Positions 9,758 through 22,349 of a stretch of DNA of 64,000 nucleotides are shown one piece after another. A program made the translations under genes and the position numbers. Under the pieces are notes generated by a model. The model was not told the origin of the DNA. It ran no database searches and was given only the letters and a program-made list of their open reading frames with translations. The DNA comes from Phorcus lineatus (Eukaryota; Mollusca; Gastropoda; Trochida; Trochidae). Numbering within the stretch: position 1 is the first letter of the stretch; each line of letters opens with the position of its first letter. The stretch lies in assembly GCA_921293015.1 (NCBI GenBank), contig OV121095.1:36491484-36555483 (forward strand), given 5' to 3'.

Positions 9758-12040
9758 TTATAACACAGATTTGATTGAATTTTCCCCCAGATATTTCGGT
9801 ATCTCGGCGATTATTTCGTATTCTTGACCGCAATTGAAGTTTGAATGCAAAATATTCATTGACCAGCATTTCCCAAACTTGTTTCTAATTTTTTTGGAGT
9901 AAAATTCAAATTTGAAAGATGAGTGTATATGAGAAATATTAAGTAATTTTTATATTGTCAGTCGAAATGTATGTTTCTGTAAAGCTATATTATTTGAATG
10001 AGGTGTAATCTCAAAACGATCACGGAAACTATTCTATTTTGATTGAAATATTTATTCATCAAAACTTCTTTGCTAGTTGTATCTTAGGTGATATCAAAAT
10101 TACATGAAATGATTTATCGATGTAACATTCATAACTTTTATAGTCCTAAACGCGTGAAACAGATTACTATTCTTACGGGTTCATTCATGGTTGTGAGTGT
10201 CAATAGCGCATGGTTGTCATGGCAAGGCACCAGCAACTGCGTCTTTCCGTGTAAACATCGATGCACGCGTCTGTTTGCCCTCATTGCTGATTGTGTCATC
10301 AGTTACGACATATTTCTGCATGTGTTGCAAATATGAAAATTATTATTACGTGGCACTTTTAAATATCTTTACATGACCTATTTCCGTGACCAACTTGTGA
10401 AAAACTTACATAATTTTTTTAGAATCACATATATTGAAGACCTAAATAAATTTAGACCAACAGTTTTTAATGTCGTGTAACTGTAATAACATACTGTAGA
10501 GGTTTCGATCCAAATTTATTTAGATTGATATATTGATCGAGTAATAGAAGCATTGACAACTAAATCGTTTTGAAAAAATACATTTCCGTGAGTGCTACAG
10601 GCAGTGGCATATCGTCAATATCATATTAGCGATGAAAATTGACTCCCTGGTAAAACTCAGTCACTTTAGTTACGCCTTGCGAATATTAAATCAATATGAA
10701 TTATGTACATGTTTCATGTTAATTATCTATATTCATTCATTTATCTTATACTTTTGTATTCACTGTTAATAGGAACGCTTCTGCATGAATCAAATTCATA
10801 AAGTTTTATTTTTCATGTTAAACAGGTGTGTTTGATGTTGGTTGACGTTTATTCACTGGCTCTCGCGCCAACATAAAATCACAACATAATGACGGAGTTT
10901 CTTCCCTTAGACCAAAACTTCTCTATCAAGCTTGTACGCTCGTCGGTGATATTGCAAAAGAAATATACTTTTTATGGACTTTTATCCATAAAACCATTAG
11001 AATAGAAAATAACAGTAAATGATCTTGTGGGTATATATGTCTAAAATAATTTAAAATGCTCTCTCTCGATAAAATCAAATTTTAGGAGACATCGCTGATT
11101 GTACCAAAATTTGTTATTTTAAACGATTTGTTAAACATAAGGATGTAAGTTTGGTTATTATATCATATATTTTATCAATCATCTGGTGGAAGAGCAAGGG
11201 ACAGCCCAGAAATGTCAATAATAACAAAATTGCAATCCCAACATACAATGTTATATCACCTACCGACTTCTTATATCTACCAAGCATCTACTCAGGAGGC
11301 AATATTAAAATCATTTTCATATTGCACCAAATCATTCGAAGGGTATCGATCGAATCATTTCAGATGATCAACCAAAATGAAATAATCAGATATAAGAATG
11401 GCAGTTAACGCAGAATATGGGCTGATTTTATTGATCTATTAAAAAGAACACGAAGAACGATCACAGGAATAGCATGTTTCCCCCAAAATTATGTTGAGGA
11501 CAAAGCGAATATATATATTTATTTTTACAGCAAATGACAATACGAGTAGGTTTTCAGTGTCAAAACTGCATAAACCTTCCTGTCATGTAATGAATGAAAT
11601 GAAAAAAAGTCGGATGAATAAAATCTCGAATACATCTTTTTACAACTTTTTCCATACATAGAATACGATGTTAAACAGCAAATTTTGAGTATTGATGTGG
11701 GTTTGTGATTATCTTCTTTATCTATCAACATAATATGCATAAAGAGAGTGCGCTTTTGAAGCTGATTCCGACCTTGTGATAAACTAAGTTTAGTAAATCG
11801 TCTTTGCAATGTTTGAAAATTTTGAAAAAGATTGGTCAATTTAAATCTACCAGCAAACGTTCAAATTAACCCAGCGTATTTTATTGACAACCATGTATTA
11901 CACTGGATTCAGATTTTATAAATAAAGATATGAAATTGCACATGATCAAATCATAACATTTTCACACAACTCTGTTAGGTGCCGTGGGAGAGTTGGCTCC
12001 CCGCAACTTTCCGTATGCACTGGTTCATTCTTCAGAAAAT
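9758..12040. other. No gene seen
   Basis: Open frames at 10088-10336, 11151-11408 and minus 11525-11839 lack exon boundaries and protein-like composition. A slightly richer patch at 10180-10330 has no recognisable function. I see nothing else. Confidence 0.35.
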
Positions 12041-12060
12041 CCCCCCCCCCCCCCCCCCCC
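12041..12060. repeat. Homopolymer C tract
   Basis: About 20 consecutive C residues. Similar G tracts occur near 23286, 48389 and 48767. Length is probably unreliable in any assembly. Confidence 0.9.
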
Positions 12061-12169
12061 ATATAATGATGCAATAAAGACACCCTCTGTGTGAAATGCA
12101 TCGCAATTGGTAAGATATTTACCGAAAGTGCGCAAGCCGTAGTGTTGCCAAAGACCCGAGTAACGTTAT

Positions 12170-12378
12170 TCGATCTGTGATTGGTTGATATAAATAGCAA
12201 TCTGCGACTCGGAGCAAGTATTCCCCTTGTTATCAAACTTTTCGTGGAGGGGAAGGACCTGATATCAAGTTGACCAGGAATGCCACGGATTTTCCCCATT
12301 AATAACGTTGTCATGTCTACATTTGGGAAGTTGGCATTAGTTTGAAGTTTCCAGAAATTCAACAATTAGTCCTGAAGG
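12170..12378 (+). promoter_or_regulatory. TATA-containing promoter and possible non-coding first exon of the ASB-like gene
   Basis: An inverted CCAAT box (GTGATTGGTTG) is followed by a canonical TATA box TATAAATA at 12189-12196, predicting a start near 12220. A donor CTGAAG|GTATGG ends a possible untranslated exon at 12378. A matching acceptor (polypyrimidine, TTAATTTTCAG) ends at 13408, and the exon beginning at 13409 carries the ASB start codon. The link is inferred from order and splice signals only. Confidence 0.4.
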
Positions 12379-13513
12379 TATGGACCGACCATGGTACCCG
12401 AGACGCAAAACTCTTTGTTCTTAGGTGGGGGGAAGTATGTTGCTTATTTACATAACTGCATGTGTGTACGTATTTGTGTTTGAGAAATGTTTATGGTACC
12501 TCTCATTCTAAGAAATTATATATGATGATATATACGACTTAATAAATGAAATGTTACCAAAAAACTCACATTAAAACATTATTTAAGAGCCACTCCGTGA
12601 TTTTCATAACATTTTATTTATCTTTGATACGAACCTAAATGTCATATTTGGTGATATAAAATGAAAACATCTTAGTTTTTCATGTCCAAAAGACATATAT
12701 ATGACGAATACTGGTTTGCAATGAAAATCTAAAAACAGCCTTATAAATGCACAGAGGTGTAGATATCACGTCCAATATACATGGATACTAGTTATATAGC
12801 CTAGCAAACACTATCGACTCCTAACTGCCCTCCTGGTTGTTTTAGATAAGTCTCCAAAATTATGTTTGACTATTTAACGAGCGCCACTGTCCTGTTTTCG
12901 ATCATAATTGTGTCGTTCTACCTTCATATTGTCACTGTAAAAAACCAACAAGCTTTGAAATGTGTCTTTTTGGTAACAGTCGATACTTCGCGATCAAATG
13001 ACACCATTTATTAAGTTTGGCATATATGACTCCAACAACTCACGGATGTAAGCTTACATCATTTGACTTATACCAGTAACTGTATTTATGTTGAAGTTTG
13101 ACAGTAATCTCTGCACCTTATGCATTCAATACATATGAAATGTTAGCAAACTTGTATAAGAGCTATTCATCTCCATACAATTGGCTCTGATCATTATGTT
13201 TGAGACTGCTATAAGTTTTCTGTGTTGAAGTAATTGACAAGGGCATTGAATTGCATTTCTGTGTTCAATATATTTGTTAATCTGATGTGGTTACATGACT
13301 TTCTTATGTTACACTTTCTTTACGTTTATGTGTTTTTTCTACTTTATAATTTTGAAAATGGAAATTGACAACATTAATTTTCAACCTTTTTTACCTATTA
13401 ATTTTCAGATGAGACAGTTATAATAGGAAAACTTCAGAAAGGTGTATTTAATACATACGTGATGCTCCACATATATGTTTGTGAATAAAAAATCATTAAA
13501 ATAATTGTCCACA

Positions 13514-16500
13514 ATGGATAATCGGCTAGAGAGTGACTTATACAAGGCTATGGTGTGTGAAGATCTCCAACTCTTCATATCACTTCTAGAAAACGGGGCA
13601 AATGCAAACGAATACTATTTTGATTCAGAATATGACAATGTGGTCTCACTTCTTCATGTTGCGTGTGAGATGGGCAAAATCAACTTTGTTCATGAACTTA
13701 TCAAACATCGGGCAACTCTGGATGTTGCCGACAACAATGGACTGACACCGTTAATGTATGCTCTCACTCAGCACAAGACAGATGTCGCAGACCTTCTTCT
13801 AAAAACCAAACCAGAGCTGGCCCATGACGAGGACTGCAATGGTTTCACTGCGGTCGACCTGGCGGCCATTGACGGCAATGTGGAAGCAGTGTTCCTATTG
13901 GCTGGGCATGGCGCGGACATGAATCACACAATGTTTGACGGAACGACCCCGGTCATGAGGGTGATATGGCAGGGGATGATGAAGGACCCCGGGCCGGTTC
14001 TCCAGGCATTTGTTGACTGTGGAGCAGACGTCAATGTGAAGGACAAGAAGTGCAGACGCTCAGCCTTACAGGTAGGACCCTCAGTTGCTTAGCTTTACAG
14101 GTAGGACCCTCAGTTGCCCAGCCTTACAGGTAGGACACTCAGTTGCCCAGCTTTACAGGTAGGACACTCAGTTGCCCAGCTTTACAAGTAGGACACTCAG
14201 TTGCCCAGCTTTACAGGTAGGACACTCAGTTGCCCAGCTTTACAGGTAGGACACTCAGTTGCCCAGCTTTACAGGTAGGACCCTCAGTTGCTTAGCTTTA
14301 CAGGTAGGACACTCAGTTGCTTAGCTTTACAGGTAGGACACTCAGTTGCCCAGCTTTACAAGTAGGACACTCAGTTGCCCAGCTTTACAGGTAGGACACT
14401 CAGTTGCCCAGCTTTACAGGTAGGACACTCAGTTGCCCAGCTTTACAGGTAGGACCCTCAGTTGCTTAACTTTACAGGTAGGACACTCAGTTGCTTAGCT
14501 TTACAGGTAGGACACTCAGTTGCCCAGCTTTACAGGTAGGACACTCAGTTGCCCAGCTTTACAGGTAGGACACTCAGTTGCCCAGCTTTACAAGTAGGAC
14601 ACTCAGTTGCTCAGCTTTACAGGTAGGACTCTCAGTTGCTCAGCTTTACAGGTAGGACACTCAGTTGCCCAGCTTTACAGGTAGGACTCTCAGTTGCCCA
14701 GCTTTACAGGTAGGACACTCAGTTGCTCAGCTTTACAGGTAGGACTCTCAGTTGCTCAGCTTTACAGGTAGGACACTCAGTTGCTCAGCTTTACAGGTAG
14801 GACTCTCAGTTGCTCAGCTTTACAGGTAGGACACTCAGTTGCTCAGCTTTACAGGTAGGACTCTCAGTTGCTCAGCTTTACAGGTAGGACTCTCAGTTGC
14901 TCAGCTTTACAGGTAGGACACTCAGTTGCTCAGCTTTACAGGTAGGACACTCAGTTGCCCAGCTTTACAGGTACATAATTAGTTGTAAGTATGAAGGAAA
15001 GGATCAGGGGCTTCAAAACGTCACTCTGTCACTAAAAGGTTCTGATTTTTTAGGGTTTCAAGGCAGTGTAGCATGAATTTGATGCTAGTTATGAACATGG
15101 ATATGCATCTTGTTAAGCTAAGACTTTAACTCTATATGGTGCTTATGATTTTCATTAGGGATAAATTGCACCCGTATCACTTGCTAGTATAATTCTTGCT
15201 GTATTCAACAAATTCACAGTTTAAAAGCAGACCTTTATTGACATTTCTTTGTAACCACCAGCAGATCTGATTGGACTATTTTGTTCAGGTGTTCGATTTT
15301 ACCAGTTATTGAAACCACACACCAGAATTACATATAATCTTTTTCATAAAATACTCTGAAATTGAACATCCACAAGTATTTTTGATATATTATGTAATAA
15401 ATATTCACTTAAATTGTTACCAACAGCTTGCATCTTTGAAGAAGAACACAAAAGCTGCTGAGGTTCTGTTATCTGCTGGCGCCGACATGTATTCACTGGA
15501 CAGTGGCGCCAAGACTCCATTGACCAATATGATGCTGCAACATGTGAGAAATAGGAACGGATCCTTATTCATCCACGAGGACATCTGGACAATACTTCTT
15601 CTGATGGAGCATGCTGGGATTGATTACGACCGCTATGTTTTTGAGGATGCTGATCCAATGGCAACAGCTGCTCTTCTGAAAGCAGAACCTCTAATCAGGT
15701 TTTTCTTGGCCAACGGCGCCAACCCTAACAAACAAAGTGAGTTGTAGAGGAAAGCAAAGTTTAATTTTTGTTGTGTTCTTTGTATTAATTTTCATTTGGT
15801 TTCAGTGTGAAAATTTGACTGTTAAACAAAAATGAGTCGTGAGTTAATTCTGCACAAGTGCAAGGTTTGATACAAAATAATTTACTGAAATGGAAGATTC
15901 TATCAAAGAGAAAACATCAAAGATATCATGAAACTGTTTATTCTCTTCACAGCTGTTGTGGAATGACATTTTAACAAAATATCATGAAAATATTAAAGTT
16001 TATTGTCAAATATTTCAGGATATAGCATAAGATGATTAAATAATTTATATCTTCCAGCTGCCCTAGGTGCAACTACACTGCTGAAGTGTGCTAGCAGAAA
16101 TGACTTCCCTTCAGTCAAAACCCTTGTAGAATGGAACAGCAACCTCCATTTAAAGGGGAAATACTATAAGAAGTTGGAGGACTATGAGTACACAGTTGAC
16201 GCTTATGAGGTGGCCATTCTTCAAGGACATTTCAACATCGCCAAATTTCTGATCGATGCAGGCTACCTCGACTTCCAGAAGCCGTACCTCTTTGACAAAG
16301 CTCCCCTGCCTAAAGCCCTAGCTGAAGATCCTGAGATGGTCGAGTGGTTAAGGGAGAGATCCTCCAATCCTGAAAGTTTGACTCTTTTGTCTGTGTTTGC
16401 TATTAGGAGGGTGTTGAGACTGGATGCTGTGTCAAGTGTTAAGAAGTTGCCCTTGCCGCCTAAATTGCAGAGAATGGTTATTCTGAAAGACCTTCTGAAT

Positions 16501-16518
16501 TTGGATGTGGACATTTGA
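13514..16518 (+). CDS. Ankyrin repeat and SOCS box (ASB-like) protein, three coding exons, 442 aa
   Basis: Coding exons are 13514-14071, 15427-15736 and 16058-16518. Donors CAG|GTAGGA and CAAA|GTGAGT and acceptors CAACAG and CTTCCAG join in phase 0 and phase 1 to give 443 codons including the stop. The ATG at 13514 sits in ACAATGG. Residues about 15-350 hold degenerate ankyrin repeats, clearest at 44-73, 75-106, 109-140, 142-177 and 182-213 (for example NNGLTPLMYAL). A C-terminal SOCS box follows: a BC-box-like SLTLLSVFAI at 396-405 for Elongin B/C and a Cullin 5 box LPLPP at 420-424. ASB proteins select substrates for Elongin-Cullin 5 ubiquitin ligases in the cytosol and nucleus; the substrate here is unknown. 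Ser replaces the usual Cys of the BC box. The exact ASB subtype cannot be named. The 5' UTR probably begins in this exon at 13409. Confidence 0.85.
14072..14970 (+). repeat. 31 x 29-bp minisatellite made of copied splice donors
   Basis: The array fills exactly 899 bp, 31 units of 29 bp. Unit: GTAGGACACTCAGTTGCCCA then GCTTTACAG, with a few positions varying (ACAC/ACCC/ACTC; CCCA/CTCA/CTTA; CAAG for CAGG). Each unit ends TTTACAG|GTAGGA or a near copy, repeating the ASB exon-1 end CTTACAG|GTAGGA. The first unit begins at the true donor, and a further CAG|GTACAT closes the array at 14970/14971. Only the first donor keeps the ASB frame open; a stop lies in the first unit. Confidence 0.95.
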
Positions 16519-16927
16519 TTCAATAACTGAGCAGGGCCAGGAATTGGAAAAGCATTTCTAGCCAAGGCCCAAAGAGATTCTTATGTCACCTTTTCCAATG
16601 TAATCTCTGTGACAAGTAAGTGACAAGGAATCTGTATTTCTAGCCATGAAACAGTTCCGGACAAGTGACATGGGAAACTTGATTTCAGTAACCACTGAAG
16701 AGAGATGACTAAGGTGATTGATTTATCTTTGTTTTGTAAATAACAGACACTGCTAGGCCAGGGGGGCTGTAATATAATTTGTGTAAATAGTGTATACACA
16801 TAACATTAGTTGAGCTTATGATTAATTCATAAGATAGAGGAAATATTATGTTTCAATATTACATTAAACATTGTACATAGGGAGAGGGTTTTACTGTTGG
16901 ATTACTAGTATCCAGTCCTTTCTTTTA

Positions 16928-16933
16928 AATAAA
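16928..16933 (+). terminator. Polyadenylation signal of the ASB-like gene
   Basis: AATAAA lies about 410 bp after the stop codon with no better earlier match. A further GAAATAAAATC near 17550 could serve a longer transcript. Confidence 0.5.
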
Positions 16934-16939
16934 TATGTT

Positions 16940-18590
16940 TGAATTAATAGACAAAAAACTTATGAACTAATACTAGTTTAAAATTGAAAAACAATTGAAA
17001 GCAGAGAGGATATTATTCTTAAAACTTTGGATGCTTTCATACTTAGTTGATGTTATGTGCGTCTCTTTCTGATTTGTCTTCAAGTGAAAGGTTAATATTT
17101 AACTCTTTGAAAGACTTAGATATGTATTGCTAGCACTTTGTGTTTTGAAGACAGCGGTTGAATTTGTTACTTCATCTTCTGAATTTGAATGTTTCATTTT
17201 GTGATATTACCATTTGTAAAGGCTGTGATATTGATATATGCAATTTTCCAAATGTGGACCTCTTAAAATTTTTATGGATGTTTATCTATTCTGTGACAAT
17301 ATTCTGTTATAATTATCATTGAAGTAATTAATTCTAGTCTTTTATTTTCTCAATTTGACCAGGTTTAAGGCCGTAACAGGAAATTTCTATCTGCTTGTGC
17401 AAGTGCCGTTTTGTCAAACTTTAGAAACAATCGTTTATAAAAACACCTGTGAAACTGGATGTGAATATTTGATTTGTGTTTTATTGCATTTTAGGAATGC
17501 TTTGATATAAAGTGATATATCCAGTGATCAAAAATATATGATAGATGAAATAAAATCTATCCTTTGTCTGATGTCCATGGTAGAACAAAGAGTGGTACTT
17601 TGATCATTTTAAAATGTTATAGTGACACAGAGTATGTTTCATGAATTTTGTATGTGGCTTTAACAGAGTCAAAATACAATATGACTTGAGTTAAGTTCAA
17701 ATATGCTATGTCAGGTAGCATCTTTATCTCTTAAATGCCAAATTTATTAAATTCTTTTGTTAACGATTGTAAATTACAAACAAGTCAAAGTCGCAAAAGA
17801 TTAAATGAGATTTTTAATTGAAAACTGGAAAATGGCACAAACCAATTACTCAAACATAATTTTGGAAACTTTTATACAGCATATACTATGACAAATAGAG
17901 CTTAGTACGTCATTTAACTAATATGCATTTATGTTTGACGCAGAATTATGACCTCTCAACATTTATATGGCCATTTTTAAAATTACGATTGAAAATAAAA
18001 ATATATAATATTTTTGACATTTTAGCAATAATGAGGTAAACTTAAGAAAAGTGACATGAAGTTAACTCAGGACATTTTTTTTGTATTTTGCTCTCATTTA
18101 AGTCACTTACAAATTAATGAAAGAAGCTCTGTGTCAATTTAAACAACAATCGAGTCTAGGCTTTTAAGGGCATTTATAAGTGGCATACATAAGAAAGCAA
18201 GGTTTTATGGATGACACCATCTATACTGTGGCAAGAGAGGATATATTTTGTTTGTTGCTGTTTTGTAATACCAGAATGTGTATGGATACATTATGATCTC
18301 TTTGAAAAAGTTATTATTGATAATAATATAATGTCTCATCACATGATGCATGATGTTTAAATTGTCCTCTATAATTATCAAGTTGTACAGAATCTCATAT
18401 TGTTGTTGTATTAATGGGTTTTTTTCAGAAGTACTACCGGTATATGCTTATGTCTGTCTCCCTCCCTTTTATTTCATGTAATTATTGGCATAATTTATAT
18501 AAATGGATTGTTTTTTTACTTATAATTTCTTCCTAAATAATAATGATAATAAAGGAGAAAGAAAATTTTCCTTGTGGTTCTGCTTTATAA
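16940..18590. other. 3' flank of the ASB-like gene, no gene seen
   Basis: A+T-rich sequence. The block near 17620-17700 (GTTTCATGAATTTTGTATGTGGCTT) loosely echoes 8625-8690, an old dispersed repeat. No exon is supported. Confidence 0.35.
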
Positions 18591-18592
18591 AT

Positions 18593-18735
18593 TTTGACCT
18601 TATCAAAGATTTTGACCTTATCAAAGATTTTGACCTTATCAAAGATTTTTACCTCATCAAAGATTTAACCTTATCAAAGATTTTTACCTTATCAATGATT
18701 TTTACCCTATCAAAGATTTTTGCCCTATCAAAGAG
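18593..18735 (+). repeat. 18-bp tandem repeat, about eight units
   Basis: Units of the form GACCTTATCAAAGATTTT repeat about eight times with small changes. Each unit contains a GATA-type core (TTATCA). An open frame through it is a by-product. Confidence 0.85.
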
Positions 18736-18929
18736 GCTTAGAAAGGATAAAAAGAGATACTGAAAGGCCTGATGAGCTGTCTATTCTGTCCATTAGTCTG
18801 TCCATAAATTGTTCACCATTTCACCAGAACCATTGACTCTGAAATCTGAAATCTGAAATCTTGTGTCCAGAATCCTTGACTAATGAGGTTTTTAATTTAT
18901 ATATTTGGTGACACTGTGACCCCACACCA

Positions 18930-19352
18930 ATAATCTTGATCATCCAAATCATTGTCATATTGTTTGAATTTATCATCATCAATATAATCAGTATGACACA
19001 TGCTCACATTGTGATTGTCATAATATTTCACTATTAAATCCATCAGCATTATTATGGTATCATTAACATCAATATCAGCTTCATCAACAATATCAGCTAC
19101 ATTTTCATCATTAAATTGATCACTTTTATGCGCTTAGATACAGTCTTTCATCAACATATCCACCATTTAGTTGGTCATTGTGAATGTTATCATCAAATTC
19201 ATTTTCATCATGAATATGATTCAGATCATACATGTAAATAATAGGAAATCAAGGCCATTGTTATCACAATCTTAAATTTTACAATTTAATTATCATCATC
19301 AAAGTGATCAATAGCTCACCTGTTAGAACACATTGTCAACATTCAGTTAACA
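18930..19352. repeat. Degenerate ATC/TCA-rich low-complexity tract
   Basis: ATCATC, TCATCA and ATCAAC motifs recur through this tract at decreasing purity away from the pure array to its right, as expected for an ageing microsatellite flank. Confidence 0.6.
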
Positions 19353-19361
19353 ATAATCATC

Positions 19362-19393
<32 letters not shown>

Positions 19394-19409
19394 CACCATC
19401 ATCATCATT

Positions 19410-19464
<55 letters not shown>

Positions 19465-19538
19465 CCATCATCATCATTATCATCATCATCATCATCACCA
19501 TCATCATCATCATTGTAATCATCATCATCGTAATCATC
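19353..19538. repeat. (ATC)n microsatellite
   Basis: About 60 ATC triplets with rare ACC and ATT interruptions. It creates spurious poly-His and poly-Met frames on the two strands. Confidence 0.95.
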
Positions 19539-20058
19539 TTGATCACCATTATTACATCAACATCATTATTGTCTTCATCCTGGTCACCTTCAAAAACGTT
19601 ATTATCACAAGTAGAAACTCTGGGAATTTAAAACTGACAAATACTGTAGAGGTGCGCTCCTGATCAACATGTTCTATTATAAAGCAATGTTAATCATGAA
19701 TGAATGTTAGATTATTTATGACAATGTAGCAAGCAGGCCAGAATGATTTGCTTTATATATGTAAATTTCCAAAAAAGGAGAATTTTTATGGTTTAATTAT
19801 TTGAAATAATGACAAAATAATTTCCAGGAAAGTTGTCTTGACATTTTTGTTTACTTTGAAAACATGCAAATTCGTCATAGTAGATGAGTTGATTAATACT
19901 AGAAAACAAAACAGGATTAACATGTCACACAGATGCTAAGTTTTGTATATAGAGTACACTTAACAAATTGAGTTAAACATGAAAGTACAAGATCAGTCCA
20001 GAAGTCATAACATCTAAAAGTTTCTGACAGTCTTGTTATTGAGAAAATAAGATTGTAA

Positions 20059-20244
20059 AATACATGGCCCATGATGGGGGCACCGGATGTTGGTAACATG
20101 GTAACCATGGTCTGCCCAACTGATAGCACCAGTCATTCACAAATTATACAGTACAATGTGAGTGATGGTGATCCTACCGAGTTTCTAGTCCATGACCCAG
20201 ATACAGAAACACGTGTCTATGCCCCAGCTATGCATTCCATGTAG
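20059..20244 (+). pseudogene. Coding-like stretch of unknown origin
   Basis: The frame starting after a stop at 20056 is open for 61 codons with protein-like composition, for example VGNMVTMVCPTDSTSHSQII then QYNVSDGDPTEFLVHDPDTE, and ends in a stop. No acceptor is visible, though AAT|GTGAGT inside could be a donor. The YNVSDGDPTEF part faintly recalls extracellular cadherin-type repeats; that is only an impression. It may be an exon relic or a chance frame. Confidence 0.2.
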
Positions 20245-20572
20245 ATAGGTCACCCCATCAGTCAAGAAGGTCACTGACCATCTCCTTGTTGTATTTCGGT
20301 CGTAAAAAGAGATGAAGATATGAAGCTAATAGGACGGGTTCTTATGGCCGATGACCATTCTAAAAAACCCACGTTTGCCTTGTCTATGACTGAGAAGATA
20401 TACAGGTTGTGCTTTGTGTCAGATGTATATATCATGCATATAAAAGGTACGGTAGATCACCGCTCCCGGACAGGTATCTGATTATTTACATTTTGGTCAG
20501 AATGTAGTGAACAATCTATCTCTTGTACCACTAGGGAAAAAATTGAAATAATCAATAGTAGAATAGTCTTTT

Positions 20573-21032
20573 CATTCTCTCCCAACAGAGGTAGCTCCGT
20601 CATAAATTCCTATACTACCTCTGTCCTAATACGAAGGTTTCTTGTGCTTTAGGCATATGCCCCTACCGGCGCGATATTGCAACTTAAACTACCTGGCAAT
20701 ATTTCAACCAATGAAAACACCGAATGCATGAATAACATATTTGTTGACACACAGACCTATGTAATGATGCAGTTGCAAAAATGAGGGGTTTTTGTTCTAT
20801 AAAGAAGACTCAAAGTGCCATCTGCATATTCGGAAAAAAATTTGCTTTTGGAAAGCTTACGGAAATAATTTAGACGATTTAAATGATACATTTTGAAACG
20901 GCGTCGCTGATTGCACAACTAACTTTGATTGCATCCAATCAGATTTCTACATTTCGTGCACAAGAAACCTTCGAAATGGGACAGAGGTAGTATAGGAATT
21001 TATGACGGAGCTACCTCTGTTGGGAGAGAATG
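20573..21032. mobile_element. Non-autonomous TIR element (MITE family A), complete, 460 bp
   Basis: Inverted ends of about 70 bp begin CATTCTCTCCCAACAGAGGT and continue through AGCTCCGTCATAAATTCC. A perfect 9-bp direct repeat TAGTCTTTT flanks it at 20564-20572 and 21033-21041. Long inverted ends with a 9-bp target duplication suggest a Mutator-like (MULE) origin, though transposase-free elements cannot be placed with certainty. No coding capacity. Related copies: a truncated inverted one at 51570-51845 and a fragment at 9718-9757. Confidence 0.9.
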
Positions 21033-21402
21033 TAGTCTTTTAGGCTTTTCATAAGATAAAAGCCTGAGCATGTATCAAAAGAGAGAGAGAGCTTGAAAAA
21101 TATCTCAATATCCTTTTCCTTGTATTAAGGTTTTTGTTTTTAAATTATATATTTAAAAAAAATAAATTTCCATTTCAGAGACTAACTGTTAGTCCAACTT
21201 GTAACGTGTTGATTTTAAAAACTTCCATAAACGAAATCATAGCATCACTTTTTAAAGAGCTGTATACCCCTAACATTGGCAACACTTCAAAGAATTTATC
21301 CGCCACCTAAATGTTTTTCTTCCTTATGGGGCGCGAGATTTATAAACCAAAGACATATATGTCTGAATATCTAAAAGATACGACTCTCTGTAGACAATGC
21401 CT

Positions 21403-21405
<3 letters not shown>

Positions 21406-21438
<33 letters not shown>
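21406..21438. repeat. (TA)n microsatellite
   Basis: About 16 TA dinucleotides. Shorter TA runs occur near 22335, 32490 and 45257. Confidence 0.9.
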
Positions 21439-21440
<2 letters not shown>

Positions 21441-22349
21441 CCGATATCGGTGTGGAGAAGTTTCTCTTGTAAAGCGTACGTATAATCATAGCTTAAGGTT
21501 CTGTGCAAACCGGTGCTTGCAAAAGATATTCCTTTATACTCACATACTTCCATTTTACAGGTGACTTCACGATGATGAATTCTATACAAGCAATGTCTAG
21601 GTTCCTGAAAATGAAGATCCCTGTCATTTATTGTCTATTCATCTGTTACATATATGAGGATCCTTTCAGAGGGTTAATTAAATCAATGAATGCGGGTTTA
21701 TATTCCTAATCACTCACGATTTCAAAATATATACATTTTTTTAAAGGTAAATAACGTGATAGTCTACTCCAATGATTGTTATTCGTATACTGAAAACTTG
21801 GTCTAAATTTGGAATGAGCAATATCTGAGGTCCGATTTTCTGGGTCTCCTTTCAGTATTTTGTTTAATATCAATTAAAGAATCACGTTTAAATATACTGA
21901 GTGTTGCACTGGAGTTGTCGATTAATATGAAAAGATATCTGCTTCAGTTCATTTGAACATTTCTACCAAATGTAGTTTAAGGGCGTATTTTTCATCGTTT
22001 TGTACCTTCAAGAAAAGATTAAATTCATGTATCAGATGCAAAATTGAAACTACAATAACATGCTGTTCAGTTCACATCAAATCGCAGACACTACAACTGA
22101 ATACTCTTTTGCATGCAATGATAATGTAATATGATGCATGTAGACACAATAACGTATATAAGTGGCGAGTACATCAACACAAACATGAATAGTATTAGCC
22201 GATATGTTATTGTAAGTGTGTTTATATATACGCTATGCTATGGATAATATTTAGTCACGCATGTGTTAGACACGCACTTGTTAATTCTCTTGTTTATGGT
22301 TTGTGTTTGATTGATTTAGGGCAAAGTTCGAGTATATATATATATATAA

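Noticed and set aside
11946-12365. 139-codon minus-strand frame
   Set aside because: It crosses a poly-C tract, lacks domains, and lies antisense to a TATA promoter; most likely chance.
14072-14970. CRISPR-like regular repeat array
   Set aside because: Units are directly contiguous with no unique spacers, and lie at a eukaryotic splice site.
16263-16565. 100-codon minus-strand frame
   Set aside because: Shadow of the ASB-like SOCS-box exon on the opposite strand.
19304-19663. Poly-histidine protein frame
   Set aside because: It is the translation of an (ATC)n microsatellite.
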